This document shows, in pieces, positions 1 to 9,141 of a DNA stretch of 64,000 bases. Origin of the DNA: Salidesulfovibrio brasiliensis JCM 12178. Its GTDB lineage: Bacteria > Desulfobacterota > Desulfovibrionia > Desulfovibrionales > Desulfovibrionaceae. Numbering within the stretch: position 1 is the first letter of the stretch; each line of letters begins with the position of its first letter. The DNA lies in NCBI RefSeq assembly GCF_001311825.1, contig NZ_BBCB01000005.1:1-64000 (forward strand). Reading direction: 5' to 3'. The position numbers were made by a program, and so were the translations under genes. The notes under the pieces are model-generated. The model searched no databases, had not been told where the DNA came from, and was given only the letters and a program-made list of their open reading frames with translations.

Positions 1-1209
1 CTCGGCTGTTGTGCGCCCTGCGGGCGGTTCATGGCCGGAGGCGGTCCCTGCCTTCCCGGGAGCCTGACCGCGCGGCGCGGCAGCGGGCGATCCGCCTGCT
101 TTGGAGAGGCTGACCAGCTCGGGCAGCGAAGCGAGGTTGAAGAGCAGCAGCTCCAGCGAAAGCGCGGGTTCGAGGCTGGACATGACCTTTTTCTGGCCAT
201 CCAGCGTCATCTGCCACGCGGCGTGGATGTGGCCCGGCTCGAATTTTCCTGCCCAATCGAGCCATGTTTCGGCTTCCTCGCCGGAAAGACCGAGCAGTTC
301 CAGCGCGTTCCTGCCGGACTGTCTGAGCAGGAACATGTTCCGCCAGCAGCCCACGAGTTCGCGCAGGAAGAAGCCGAGGTCGAGCCCCTGATCCAGCACT
401 TCGCGCAGCATGGTGCCCAGCGCCACGAGGTCGCGCTCGTGGATGGCACCCATGAGCCGGAAAAACACGTCCTGACCGGCGAGGCCGAGGAAGGTGCGCA
501 CATCGGCTTCGTTCAGGCCTTCGGTGCTGAGGGCCAGCGCCTGTCCGAGCAGGGACATGGAGTCGCGAACGCTGCCCGCCCCGCGCTTGGCGATGATTTC
601 CAGCGCGCCGGGCTCGAAGGAGACGTTCTCCTGCGTCAGGATGCTGGTCAGGTGCGCCACCAGTTCGGCCTGCGGCAGCATCTTGAATGTGTAGTGCTGG
701 CAGCGGCTGATGATGGTGGCGGGAAATTTGTGGGCCTCGGTGGTGGCCATGATGAACGTGGCCCGCGGCGGCGGCTCTTCAAGCGTTTTCAGCAGCGCGT
801 TGAAGGCCTCCTTGGTGAGCATGTGCGCCTCGTCGATGATGAACACCTTGTAGCGGGCGTCGATGGGCGCGTAGCCGACGTCTTCCTTGAGGGCGCGAAT
901 GTCGTCGATGCGGCGGTTGGACGCGCCGTCCATCTCGATGACGTCCACGGCGGCCCCGGCGGTGATCTGCTTGCAGTGGATGCACTGGTTGCAGGGCTCG
1001 GCCGTGGGCGCTGTCTCGCAGTTGAGCGCCTTGGCGAAAATGCGTGCGATGGTGGTCTTGCCCACGCCGCGCGTGCCGCTGAAGAGGTAGGCCGGGGCGA
1101 CCCGGTCGTGCTCGGCGGCGCGGGAGAGGATGGTCTTGACCGCCTCCTGCCCGGCAACGTCGGCAAAGGTCTGTGGGCGGTATTTGGCGGTAAGGCTGGT
1201 GGTGCTCAT
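1..1209 (-). CDS. dnaX: DNA polymerase III subunit gamma/tau, partial at its 3' end
   Basis: This is the clamp-loader ATPase of the replicative polymerase, which loads the sliding clamp onto primed DNA. The first 403 codons are present and the frame stays open past base 1, so the C-terminus lies outside the window. Visible in order are the N-terminal SLTAKYRPQTFADVAGQ segment, the Walker A GTRGVGKT at residues 45-52, a four-cysteine zinc site (C64, C73, C76, C79), a Walker B DEAH near residue 125, and an Ala/Pro/Gly-rich linker starting near residue 385. The ATG at 1209 gives the canonical N-terminus. ilvE lies upstream on the same strand with an 80-base gap. The slippery site that makes gamma from tau in some species would fall outside the window. 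Confidence 0.95.
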   Translation of the reverse strand, partial: MSTTSLTAKYRPQTFADVAGQEAVKTILSRAAEHDRVAPAYLFSGTRGVGKTTIARIFAKALNCETAPTAEPCNQCIHCKQITAGAAVDVIEMDGASNRRIDDIRALKEDVGYAPIDARYKVFIIDEAHMLTKEAFNALLKTLEEPPPRATFIMATTEAHKFPATIISRCQHYTFKMLPQAELVAHLTSILTQENVSFEPGALEIIAKRGAGSVRDSMSLLGQALALSTEGLNEADVRTFLGLAGQDVFFRLMGAIHERDLVALGTMLREVLDQGLDLGFFLRELVGCWRNMFLLRQSGRNALELLGLSGEEAETWLDWAGKFEPGHIHAAWQMTLDGQKKVMSSLEPALSLELLLFNLASLPELVSLSKAGGSPAAAPRGQAPGKAGTASGHEPPAGRTTAE

Positions 1210-1289
1210 GCTGTGCGCTCTCTGGGATGAAAAAAGGGGAATCCGGCAGTGGCCGCCGAACTCCCCGGTCAATAACAGATACGCGGCCG

Positions 1290-2216
1290 CTAATCCAGCG
1301 TGTAACGGTGCAGCCAGTGCTCGTAGTCGGGGTTGTCGCCCTTGAGAATCTTGAAGAATTCGGTCTGCAGGGTCTTGGTGATTTCCCCGGCCTTTCCTTC
1401 GCCGATCTGGCGGCGGTCGATCTCGCGGATGGGGGTCAGCTCGGCGGCGGTGCCGGTGAAGAACACTTCGTCGGCGGTGTAGAGCATGTCGCGGCCGATG
1501 GACATCTCGCGAACTTCGAAGCCGAGGTCGGTGGCGAGCTGCATGACGGAGTCGCGGGTCAGCCCGGCAAGCACCTGCGAGATGTGCGGGGTGTAGATGA
1601 CGCCGTCGCGCACCATGAAGATGTTCTCGCCGGAGCCTTCGGCGACGTGGCCGGTGGTGTCGAGCAGGATGCCTTCGTCGTAGCCGTCGGCAACCGCTTC
1701 GGTCTTGGCGAGCACGGAGTTCACGTAGTTGCCGCAGGCCTTGGCCTTGGTCATCATCACGTTCACATGGTGGCGGGTGTAGGAACTGCACTTGACGCGG
1801 ATGCCCTTTTCGAGGGCGTCTTCGCCAAGATATGCGCCCCACGGCCATGTGGCGATGCACACGCGGATGGGGTTGTTGCCGGGATGAACGCCCATGGCGC
1901 CTTCGCCAACAAAAACGAGCGGGCGGACGTAGGCTCCGGCCAGCTTGTTGACCTTGAGGGTGTCCTCGGTGGCCTGAATCAGTTCTTCAAGGGAGTATGG
2001 CACCTTGAAGCCGATGATCTTGGCGGAATCCAGCAGGCGCACCATGTGCTCGCGAAGGCGGAAGACCTCGGAGGAGCCGTCGGTGCACTCGTAGGCGCGG
2101 ATGCCTTCGAAGACGCCGGTGCCGTAGTGCAGGGCGTGGGTGAGGACATGGACGTTTGCCTCGGCCCACGGGACCTGTTTGCCGTCAAACCATATGAACT
2201 CGGACTGCTGAACCAT
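1290..2216 (-). CDS. ilvE: Branched-chain amino acid aminotransferase
   Basis: A 308-residue class IV PLP-dependent aminotransferase that transfers the amino group between glutamate and the 2-oxo acids of leucine, isoleucine and valine in the cytoplasm. The length is normal. The segment TKAKACGNYVNSVLAK carries the Schiff-base lysine in the usual context, followed by the family signatures GYDEGILLD, EGSGENIF and ADEVFFTGTAAE. The ATG at 2216 follows an AAGGAGAG ribosome site at good spacing. A sigma-70-like promoter sits just upstream at 2249-2277. The gene is divergent from alaC and is followed by dnaX on the same strand. Start and function are well supported; D-amino-acid transaminase is a less likely alternative. 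Confidence 0.95.
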   Translation of the reverse strand: MVQQSEFIWFDGKQVPWAEANVHVLTHALHYGTGVFEGIRAYECTDGSSEVFRLREHMVRLLDSAKIIGFKVPYSLEELIQATEDTLKVNKLAGAYVRPLVFVGEGAMGVHPGNNPIRVCIATWPWGAYLGEDALEKGIRVKCSSYTRHHVNVMMTKAKACGNYVNSVLAKTEAVADGYDEGILLDTTGHVAEGSGENIFMVRDGVIYTPHISQVLAGLTRDSVMQLATDLGFEVREMSIGRDMLYTADEVFFTGTAAELTPIREIDRRQIGEGKAGEITKTLQTEFFKILKGDNPDYEHWLHRYTLD

Positions 2217-2248
2217 TCGTATACTCTCCTTTCGAAAGGGTAATGCTC

Positions 2249-2277
2249 AAAGTATGGAACGAAAGAGGCTAATTCAA
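2249..2277 (-). promoter_or_regulatory. Candidate sigma-70 promoter for ilvE
   Basis: On the minus strand a TTGAAT -35 element (2277-2272) and a TACTTT -10 element (2254-2249) are separated by 17 bases, about 32 bases before the ilvE start codon. This is a sequence match only. The rest of the 366-base divergent region between ilvE and alaC holds the alaC promoter and no gene that I can recognise. Confidence 0.5.
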
Positions 2278-2507
2278 GGCCGCTTCGTGGTCAAGAATCC
2301 AGTCTCCAATTTGTCGCTTCATGCGGATGGTTCTTCCGGACCGGTGGCTGGTTTTGTGTTCGGGTTTTTTGATTGGAAAGTTGGTGCCTCCTCAGGCAAG
2401 CCCTCATGAAGAAACCAGACCGTGAACGTGTGGGATTGTACCGCGAAACCGGATTGTTGCCGACGTTTTCGCGCTGGCATTTCTTTTCGGAACCGTGCAG
2501 AATCGTT

Positions 2508-2537
2508 TTGACAGTTCCCGCCCGGCGCGGATATGTA
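2508..2537 (+). promoter_or_regulatory. Candidate sigma-70 promoter for the alaC-hom-apgM operon
   Basis: A perfect TTGACA -35 (2508-2513) is followed after 18 bases by TATGTA (2532-2537). The alaC start codon lies 45 bases downstream, behind a GAGGAG ribosome site at about 2570-2575. No leader peptide or riboswitch was recognised between the promoter and the start. Confidence 0.6.
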
Positions 2538-2582
2538 CACTGTTTCCAGCTTTAACCTTTTTACCAAGCGAGGAGTTCGTCC

Positions 2583-3757
2583 ATGCAGCAATTCGCCCGC
2601 GTGCACCGGCTGCCGCCCTATGTCTTCGCTCAGGTCAACGAACTGAAGATGCAGATGCGCCACCAGGCGCCGACATCATCGACCTGGGCATGGGCAACCC
2701 CGACGTGCCCACACCCAAGCACATTCTGGACAAGCTTGCAGAGGCGGCGTACCGCCCCGGCAACTCCCGCTACTCGGCGTCCAAGGGGATCAAGGGACTC
2801 AGGAAGGCCATAGCGGACTGGTACAAGCGTCGCTACGACGTGTACCTCGACAAGGACATGGAAACCTGCGTGACCATGGGCGCCAAGGAAGGGCTCGCGC
2901 ACCTCGCGCTGGTCATGCTCACGCCCGGCGACGTGGTGCTCGCACCGGACCCGGCCTATCCCATTCATCCTTACGCCTCCATTATCGCAGGCGCGGACGT
3001 TCGCCGTATTCCTATCGGAAAGGGGCGCGACTTCTTCGAGGACATGAGCACGGCCGTGCGCCATACGTGGCCCAAGCCCAAGCTCCTCATTATCAACTAT
3101 CCGCACAACCCGACAACGGAGTGCGTGGACGTCTCGTTCTTCCAGCGCATTGTTGATTTTGCCAAGGAAAACAACATCTACGTCATTCACGATCTGGCGT
3201 ATGCGGACTTCACCTTTGACGGCTACGAGGCCCCGAGCTTCCTGCAGGCCGAAGGTGCCAAGGACGTGGGCGTGGAATTCTTCTCGCTCACCAAGAGCTA
3301 CTCCATGGCCGGGATGCGCGTCGGCTTCTGCTGCGGCAACCCCGACATGGTGCAGGCCCTGACCCGGATCAAAAGCTATCTTGACTACGGCATATATACT
3401 CCCATACAGGTAGCGGCGACCCATGCTCTCAATGGCGATCAGGAATGCGTCAAGGAGATCATGGACATCTACAAAGACCGCCGCGACGCCCTGTGCGAAG
3501 GGCTCAACCGCATCGGCTGGGAAGTGACGCCGCCGCAGGCGACCATGTTCCTCTGGGCCGAGATTCCGGACGAGTTCAAGCACATGGGTTCCGTGGAGTT
3601 TTCCAAGCTGCTGCTCAGGGAAGCCGAGGTGGCGGTCTCGCCCGGCCTCGGGTTCGGGCAGTACGGCGATGACCACGTTCGTTTCGCCTTCGTGGAAAAC
3701 AGGCACAGAACCAATCAGGCAATACGAAACCTGCGAAAATTCTTCGCAAAGGGGTAA
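2583..3757 (+). CDS. alaC: AlaC-type alanine/glutamate aminotransferase, interrupted by an apparent 1-base deletion
   Basis: A class I/II PLP-dependent aminotransferase of the AlaC subgroup (pyruvate + glutamate to alanine + 2-oxoglutarate), about 391 residues once corrected. The reading from 2583 gives the signature [18 protein letters not shown], then breaks near 2668. The +1 frame continues with [20 protein letters not shown] and runs intact to 3757. Family members read RxGxDII across this join, so one base (probably G in CAGGGCGCC) is missing. The PLP lysine lies in [17 protein letters not shown]. The start at 2583 has a GAGGAG ribosome site. hom follows after 5 bases, so the pair is probably co-transcribed. 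An LL-diaminopimelate aminotransferase-like substrate range cannot be excluded. Confidence 0.85.
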
Positions 3758-3762
3758 TATAC

Positions 3763-5072
3763 ATGGAAAGTGTGAAACTCGGACTCGCCGGATTCGGCAC
3801 AGTAGGCTCCGGCCTCGCCGCAATCCTTGAGGAAAACGGGGACTGGATCGAGCGCCGTATTGGACGCAAGCTCGAGATCAGAACCGCGGTCGTTCGCGAC
3901 CTGAACAAGGCCCGCGCAGTCAATCCGGGCCCTGATACCGAGTTCACCACCGACATGACCCGCCTGACCACCGACCCCGAAATCGACATCGTGGTGGAAT
4001 GCATGGGCGGGCTCGAAACAGCATACGACCTTATCCGGACCGCGCTCGAAGCGGGCAAGCATGTGGTCACGGCCAACAAGCACCTGCTGGCCGAGCGCGG
4101 TCCGGAACTCTTTTCCATCGCCCGCAAGAGCGGCAAGGGCCTTTACTACGAGGCGAGCTGCGCCGGGGGCATCCCCATCGTGGAAACGCTCAAGTCCAGC
4201 CTCGCCGGGGACCGGGTGCTCGAAATGCTCGGCATCCTCAACGGCACGGCCAACTATATCCTCTCGGAAATGACCACCAAGGGCATGGACTTCGGTACCG
4301 CGCTGGCGCTGGCGCAGGACCTCGGATATGCCGAGGCCGACCCGACCTTCGACATTGAGGGGTTCGACACCGCGCATAAGCTTTGCGTGCTCTCCCGGCT
4401 TGCTTTTGGTGTGGATTATCCGCTCGACAGGCTGCCCATTCAGGGTATCACCTCGGTAACGCCGCTGGACATCCAGTTTGCCCGCGAGTTCGGCTACCGG
4501 GTCAAGCTGCTGGCCCATGCCCGGTCCGTGGAAGGGCGAATCGAGGCGGGCGTGCATCCTGCGCTGGTGCCGTACACCTATCTGCTGGCGCGTGTGGGCG
4601 GCAACTACAACGCCGTTCGCGTGGTGGGCAATGCCGTGGGACCTGTCATGCTGCACGGGCAGGGTGCCGGGGACAAGCCTACCGGCAGCGCGGTGCTGGC
4701 CGATATCCTCGACATCGCCAAGCACATGAACCGCCCCGGATGCGAAGAAGCCTACCGCCCGGACAACACCGGTTTCGGCAACGCCGACCTGCCCGAAGCG
4801 GACATCCTTCCGCCGGAGGAAGCGCGCAGCAAATACTATTTTCGCTTCACCGTGGCGGACCGGCCCGGCGTCATGGCTGCCATCGCCAAGAGCATGGCCG
4901 ATCATTCCATCTCCATCGCGCAGGCCGTGCAGAAGACCGACGAGGATTCCGAAGGCGTGCCCGTTGTCTTCATCTCCCACGAGTCGCGTGCCAAGGATGT
5001 GACCGACTGCATCGAGCCATCGACGCCATGGACTTCACGGTTCTGCCTTGCGTCTGCTTCAGAATTCTTTAA
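3763..5072 (+). CDS. hom: Homoserine dehydrogenase, with an apparent 1-base deletion near its 3' end
   Basis: It reduces aspartate semialdehyde to homoserine with NAD(P)H, the branch point to threonine and methionine. The N-terminus has the nucleotide-binding GLAGFGTVGSGLA, then the catalytic region with TANKHLLAERG, GGIPIVETLK, LNGTANYIL and GYAEADPTFDIEGFD. A C-terminal ACT domain (residues about 350-430, FRFTVADRPGVMAAIAK) suggests feedback control by an amino acid, typically threonine. Near 5016 the frame breaks. Restoring one base (GAGGCC for GAGCC) changes the ending to the family-like AIDAMDFTVLPCVCFRIL and stops at 5072, ten bases before apgM; unrepaired, the frame would run into apgM. 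Corrected length is 436 residues, normal for Hom. Confidence 0.92.
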
Positions 5073-5081
5073 GGTGTCGAC

Positions 5082-6272
5082 ATGAAATTCCTCTCCCTCG
5101 TGGCCGACGGCATGGGCGACTGGCCCTTGTCCGAACTCGGCCACCGTACGCCGCTTGAGGCTGCCGTCACGCCCGTCATGGATGAACTGGCCCGAACCGG
5201 AATCGTCGGCCGCTGCGCCACCATTCCGAAGTCCATGCCTCCGGGTTCGGACGTGGCCAACATGGCGCTGCTCGGCTTCGATCCCGAAAAATATCACACC
5301 GGACGCGGCCCTATCGAGGCTGCAGCCCAGAACCTCAAAGCCGGACCCGACGACCTGATCTGGCGCATGAACCTCGTGACCGTGGAGGACTACGGCCCGG
5401 ACGGCATCATGCGTGACTATTCAGCAGGGCACATCGAGACGGAAAAATCCCGTCCGCTGGTGGAGCGGATGCAGGAGGTGGTGGGCAACGATACCTATCA
5501 GTTCATCCCCGGCATCCAGTACCGCCACCTGCTTTTGCAGAGCGGCGGCGCGCTCGCTCCCGAGGCCGATCTGGACATCAACCCTCCGCATGACATTCTG
5601 GACAAGCCCATCAACAAGGACATGCAGCGGTATTCGCGCAATCCCGAGTTCTGGGACGTGCTTCAGGAAGCGCGGGAGATTTTGGTCAAGAACGGCACGA
5701 CCCGCGCCAACGCGGTCTGGCCGTGGGGGCAGGGCAGGCGACTCTCGCTTCCGGATTTCGAAAAGACCTTCGGCATGAAGGGCGCTGTCATCTCCGCCGT
5801 GGACCTCATCAAGGGGCTCGGCTTTGCCTCGGGCATGGAGGTCATCGACGTGCCCGGCGCTACCGGCCTGCTGGATACCAATTACGAGGGCAAGGTTCAG
5901 GCCGCGCTCGAATTTCTCAAGACCGGGGATTTTGTCTTCGTCCACCTTGAAGGCCCGGACGAGTGCGGGCACGGCGGCGACGCAGACGACAAGCGCGAAG
6001 CCATCGAGCGGTTCGACAGCCGCGTGGTGAAGCCGCTCCGCGAGGCGCTGGCAGACGAAGAGACCGCGTGGCTCATCTGCTGCGACCACTACACGCCTTG
6101 CATCGAGCGGACGCACACAAAGGACCCGGTGCCGTTCATCGTCAATGCTCCGGGCTGTGAGGCTTCCGGCCTCGACCACTTTACGGAAAAGACCGCCGAT
6201 TCCACAGGCGTGCGGGTGGACGACGGCTTCGAACTGCTGCCGTATGCGCTTGAGCACGCGAGGAAAAAGTAA
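5082..6272 (+). CDS. apgM: ApgM-family phosphoglycerate mutase, proposed homoserine kinase
   Basis: A 396-residue member of the archaeal-type, cofactor-independent phosphoglycerate mutase family (alkaline phosphatase superfamily). The N-terminal metal site VADGMGDWP, the nucleophile-serine region PPGSDVANMALLGF, and the metal ligands in HLEGPDECGHGGD and CCDHYTP are all visible. A subfamily of these proteins has been proposed to act as homoserine kinase because it sits beside hom in organisms without thrB. The position here, ten bases after hom and in the same operon, fits that role. Glycolytic mutase activity is the alternative. The thioesterase gene overlaps by one base. Confidence 0.85.
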   Translation: MKFLSLVADGMGDWPLSELGHRTPLEAAVTPVMDELARTGIVGRCATIPKSMPPGSDVANMALLGFDPEKYHTGRGPIEAAAQNLKAGPDDLIWRMNLVTVEDYGPDGIMRDYSAGHIETEKSRPLVERMQEVVGNDTYQFIPGIQYRHLLLQSGGALAPEADLDINPPHDILDKPINKDMQRYSRNPEFWDVLQEAREILVKNGTTRANAVWPWGQGRRLSLPDFEKTFGMKGAVISAVDLIKGLGFASGMEVIDVPGATGLLDTNYEGKVQAALEFLKTGDFVFVHLEGPDECGHGGDADDKREAIERFDSRVVKPLREALADEETAWLICCDHYTPCIERTHTKDPVPFIVNAPGCEASGLDHFTEKTADSTGVRVDDGFELLPYALEHARKK

Positions 6273-6685
6273 TGGCAAAGGAATTTCCAGAACCGGAGTT
6301 TAGGTACCACCATTTTGTCTCCTACGGCGAAACCGACGCCATGGGCGTTCTGTATAACGCCGAATATCTGCATCTTTTTGAACGCGCCCGCAGTTTTGCC
6401 ATGCGGCAGCTCGGCATGAGCTACGCCGAGGTGGAAAAACGCGGGGTCATCCTGCCCGTGCGCGAGGCCTCCTGCCGCTACCGCAAGCCCGTGACCTACG
6501 ATGAGGAGATCATCGTCAGGGTAGGCGTGGAACAGTGGAAGAAGGCCTCCATGCGTTTTGCCTACGAGATTCGAAGCACGGACATGGAGACCCTCTACGC
6601 CACCGGCATGACCGAGCACGCCTGCGTCTCCCCCGAGGGCAGGGTGGTTCGCTGCCCGGACTGGCTTCGCGATATGTTCCGCTGA
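6272..6685 (+). CDS. Acyl-CoA thioesterase of the YbgC/FadM 4HBT family
   Basis: A 137-residue hot-dog fold protein. The segment YGETDAMGVLYNAEYLHLFERAR is the 4-hydroxybenzoyl-CoA thioesterase signature, with the catalytic Asp in ETDAMG. The length is normal for single-domain members, which act as homotetramers on acyl-CoA or acyl-ACP. The ATG overlaps the apgM stop (TAATG), so the gene is likely translated by coupling. The substrate cannot be deduced. A likely terminator follows at 6708. Confidence 0.85.
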   Translation: MAKEFPEPEFRYHHFVSYGETDAMGVLYNAEYLHLFERARSFAMRQLGMSYAEVEKRGVILPVREASCRYRKPVTYDEEIIVRVGVEQWKKASMRFAYEIRSTDMETLYATGMTEHACVSPEGRVVRCPDWLRDMFR

Positions 6686-6707
6686 TGCCGTAAACCGTTC
6701 TGATGTT

Positions 6708-6744
6708 CATGCCGCTTCGGTTTCGAGGCGGCATGTTTTCGTTT
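6708..6744 (+). terminator. Intrinsic terminator after the alaC-hom-apgM-thioesterase operon
   Basis: An 8-bp stem, CATGCCGC paired with GCGGCATG around a 12-base loop, is followed by TTTTCGTTT. It lies 22 bases after the thioesterase stop and before the amidohydrolase start. Some read-through into the amidohydrolase is possible because no separate strong promoter is evident. Confidence 0.65.
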
Positions 6745-6771
6745 CATCTTCCCACGCAGGCTGCACGACCA

Positions 6772-7557
6772 ATGAAACTCGACGTCCACACCCACGCTTT
6801 TCATCCCAAGATCGCACACAAGGTGCTTGCCCAGCTCAACGACCATTACGGCATCGATCCGGTGGGTTCCGGCACCGTTGACGATCTGCTCGACCGGGCA
6901 GAAAGCGCCGGGCTGGACGGCGTGGTCATTCACACTGCGGCCACAGACCCCTCGCAGGTCATTCCGGCCAACAACTGGGCCATGGAGCTGACGCGCGACA
7001 ATCCCGGCGTCATCGGCTTCGGCTCCATGCACCCGGACTTTGACCGCATTGAGGATGAGCTTGACCGCATTGAGCGAAAGGGCGTCAAGGGCCTGAAATT
7101 TCATCCGGACTTTCAGGGTTTCCGCATGGACGACCCGAAGTTTTTCCAGCTTATGGAGATTGTCGGCGGTCGGTTCACGCTCATGTTTCATGTGGGCGAC
7201 GTGCTGCCGCCGGAACAGAATCCGTCCTGCCCGGCCAAGCTGGCTCGGTTGCGGGAAATGTTTCCGGAACCGGTCATGATCGCCGCGCACATGGGCGGGT
7301 ATCGCCACTGGGAATATGCCCTGGAACACCTTTGCGGCAAGGATGTGTTCTTCGACACCTCCAGCACGCTCGATTTTGTGGACGACGACCTGCTCGGCAG
7401 GCTGTTCAGGAGCCACGGCATCGACCGGCTGCTCTTCGGCAGCGACTATCCGCTCTATGATCCGGGCAGGGAATTGGACGAGCTGAAGCGGCGCATGTCG
7501 CTTGGTTCCGCCGATCTGGACGCCCTGCTTACCACCGCCTCCACGCTGATCGCCTGA
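6772..7557 (+). CDS. Metal-dependent amidohydrolase (amidohydrolase_2 family)
   Basis: A 261-residue TIM-barrel hydrolase. Metal-ligand motifs occur in order: DVHTHAFHP at the N-terminus, GLKFHPDFQGF in the middle, then AHMGGYRHWE, and near the end LLFGSDYPLYDP carrying the catalytic Asp. The ATG at 6772 places DVHTH at residues 3-7 as in relatives; upstream in-frame codons would add an unrelated tail and overlap the terminator hairpin. The ribosome site is weak. Family members include decarboxylases and hydrolases of many small molecules, and neither the reaction nor the substrate can be named from sequence. Confidence 0.8.
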   Translation: MKLDVHTHAFHPKIAHKVLAQLNDHYGIDPVGSGTVDDLLDRAESAGLDGVVIHTAATDPSQVIPANNWAMELTRDNPGVIGFGSMHPDFDRIEDELDRIERKGVKGLKFHPDFQGFRMDDPKFFQLMEIVGGRFTLMFHVGDVLPPEQNPSCPAKLARLREMFPEPVMIAAHMGGYRHWEYALEHLCGKDVFFDTSSTLDFVDDDLLGRLFRSHGIDRLLFGSDYPLYDPGRELDELKRRMSLGSADLDALLTTASTLIA

Positions 7558-7598
7558 CCGCCGTTCACCGTTTCTAACGGCCGCTTGTCGAAATCTTT

Positions 7599-7627
7599 TT
7601 GTTAATCACCGGCGAGTTTGGTAATAG
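7599..7627 (+). promoter_or_regulatory. Candidate promoter for the porDAB operon
   Basis: TTGTTA (7599-7604) and TAATAG (7622-7627) are separated by 17 bases, 49 bases before the first start codon. The downstream AAGGAGGAG ribosome site is unusually strong, consistent with a highly expressed central-metabolism operon. Confidence 0.45.
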
Positions 7628-7676
7628 AGAGCCTTCGAAGGATTGCACCAAATGCCAACCAAGGAGGAGGCTCGAC

Positions 7677-7967
7677 ATGAGCAAACAGTCCATCTGCGCG
7701 TGGCAGAAGCTGGAACTGGGCGCGGCCATCCGCGACCCGGGCAACGCGTCTGCCCTGAAGACAGGTGACTGGCGCACTCTCGTTCCGGTTCTGGACGAGG
7801 AAAAGTGCATCAAATGCACGCTCTGCGCCATCTACTGTCCGGAATTCTGCATCAGCGAGCGGGAAGACGGCCTGTTCCGTCCCGATCTCAACTACTGCAA
7901 AGGCTGCGGCATCTGTGCCAATGAATGCCCCAAGTCCGCCATTTCCATGGTAATGGAGGACAAGTAG
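7677..7967 (+). CDS. porD: 2-oxoacid:ferredoxin oxidoreductase, delta (ferredoxin-like) subunit
   Basis: A 96-residue dicluster ferredoxin subunit. Two CxxCxxCxxxC motifs are visible (CIKCTLCAIYCPEFC and CKGCGICANECP), each expected to bind a [4Fe-4S] cluster that passes electrons from the TPP-containing beta subunit to free ferredoxin. The length and the preceding WRTLVPVLDEEKC segment match delta subunits of four-subunit pyruvate- or 2-oxoacid:ferredoxin oxidoreductases. It is followed after one base by the alpha gene. A gamma subunit gene would be expected next to it but is not present. Confidence 0.9.
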   Translation: MSKQSICAWQKLELGAAIRDPGNASALKTGDWRTLVPVLDEEKCIKCTLCAIYCPEFCISEREDGLFRPDLNYCKGCGICANECPKSAISMVMEDK

Positions 7968-7968
7968 C

Positions 7969-9141
7969 ATGACCAAAAGAATAGGCACCGAAGTTTCATT
8001 GGCCGTGGCCGATGCGGTGAAGATGGCAAAGCCGGACGTTATCTCCGCCTATCCCATCACCCCGCAGACCCACATCGTTGAAGAGCTCTCCGAATTCGTG
8101 GCGAACGGCGAGCTTGACGCGGAATACATTCCTGTCGAGTCCGAACACTCCGCCATGAGCGCGGCAGTGGGAGCCGCCGCAGCAGGCGCGCGCGTCTATA
8201 CGGCGACCTCGTCGCAGGGGCTTGCGCTCATGCACGAAATCCTTTTCATCGCCTCCAGCATGCGGCTGCCCATGGTCATGACCGTGGCAAACCGCTCCAT
8301 CTCCGGTCCCATCTCCATCTGGAACGACCACTCCGACATCATGGCCCAGCGCGACATCGGCTGGGTGCAGCTGTTTGTTGAAGACGGTCAGGAAGCGCTG
8401 GAGCTCACTTGGGCAGCCTTCAAGATCGGCGAGGACAAGCGGGTATTGCTGCCCGTGGCCGTGAACATGGACGGCTTTATCCTCTCCCACATGATCGAGC
8501 CTGTCGTGATTCCGGAGCAGAGCGTGGTGGACGGGTTCCTTCCCGAGTTCGAGCCGCAGCTCAAGCTTGACCCTGCCGACCCGGTCACGTTCGGCCCGGT
8601 GGGCGTCCCTGAAGTGTACCTTGAAGCCAAGAAGCAGTGCGAGGTCGCCCTGAACGGCTCCAAGGCCGTGGTGAAGGAAGTGCTTGACGACCTCAACAAG
8701 ACCTTCGGGCGTAACTACGACCTCATCGAGACCAACGGCAACACCGGTGCGGAAACGAGGATCGTGACCATGGGGTCCCTCGGCGAGTCGGTCATGACCG
8801 CTGTTGACCGCATGAATGGCGATGGCCGCGAGGTTGGGCAGATTCGCATCCGCCTGTGGCGTCCGTTCCCGGCCGAGGAGTTTATTGAAGCCGCAAAGGG
8901 CGCCAAGCGTCTTGTGGTCATCGACCGCGCCATCAGTCCCGGAACCGGCTGCGGTCCCGTGGCGCAGGAGCTCAAAAGCGTTTTTTACGGCCGCCCCGAC
9001 GCACCGGAGATCGTCAACGTCATCGCCGGTATTGGCGGGCGCGATGTCCCGGTCAGCGATTTCGTGAAGATGGTCGAAATGGCCGAGAAGGGCGAACTGG
9101 CCGAAACCTATACGCTCTGGGGGTTGAACAGCGATGCTTAG
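7969..9141 (+). CDS. porA: 2-oxoacid:ferredoxin oxidoreductase, alpha subunit
   Basis: A 390-residue alpha subunit of a ferredoxin-dependent 2-oxoacid dehydrogenase (oxidative decarboxylation to acyl-CoA, CO2 and reduced ferredoxin). Signatures include ISAYPITPQTHIVEEL, EYIPVESEHSAMSAAVGAAAAGARVYTATSSQGLALMHE and the C-terminal IRLWRPFPAEEF. It overlaps the beta gene by eight bases. Pyruvate is a likely substrate by resemblance to PorA, but branched-chain (VOR) or other 2-oxoacids remain possible. Confidence 0.9.
   Translation: MTKRIGTEVSLAVADAVKMAKPDVISAYPITPQTHIVEELSEFVANGELDAEYIPVESEHSAMSAAVGAAAAGARVYTATSSQGLALMHEILFIASSMRLPMVMTVANRSISGPISIWNDHSDIMAQRDIGWVQLFVEDGQEALELTWAAFKIGEDKRVLLPVAVNMDGFILSHMIEPVVIPEQSVVDGFLPEFEPQLKLDPADPVTFGPVGVPEVYLEAKKQCEVALNGSKAVVKEVLDDLNKTFGRNYDLIETNGNTGAETRIVTMGSLGESVMTAVDRMNGDGREVGQIRIRLWRPFPAEEFIEAAKGAKRLVVIDRAISPGTGCGPVAQELKSVFYGRPDAPEIVNVIAGIGGRDVPVSDFVKMVEMAEKGELAETYTLWGLNSDA

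Noticed and set aside
31-1230. A 399-codon open frame on the plus strand across dnaX.
   Set aside because: It is antisense to dnaX, whose clamp-loader motifs are unmistakable. The frame has no recognisable domain and is a by-product of GC-rich codon use.
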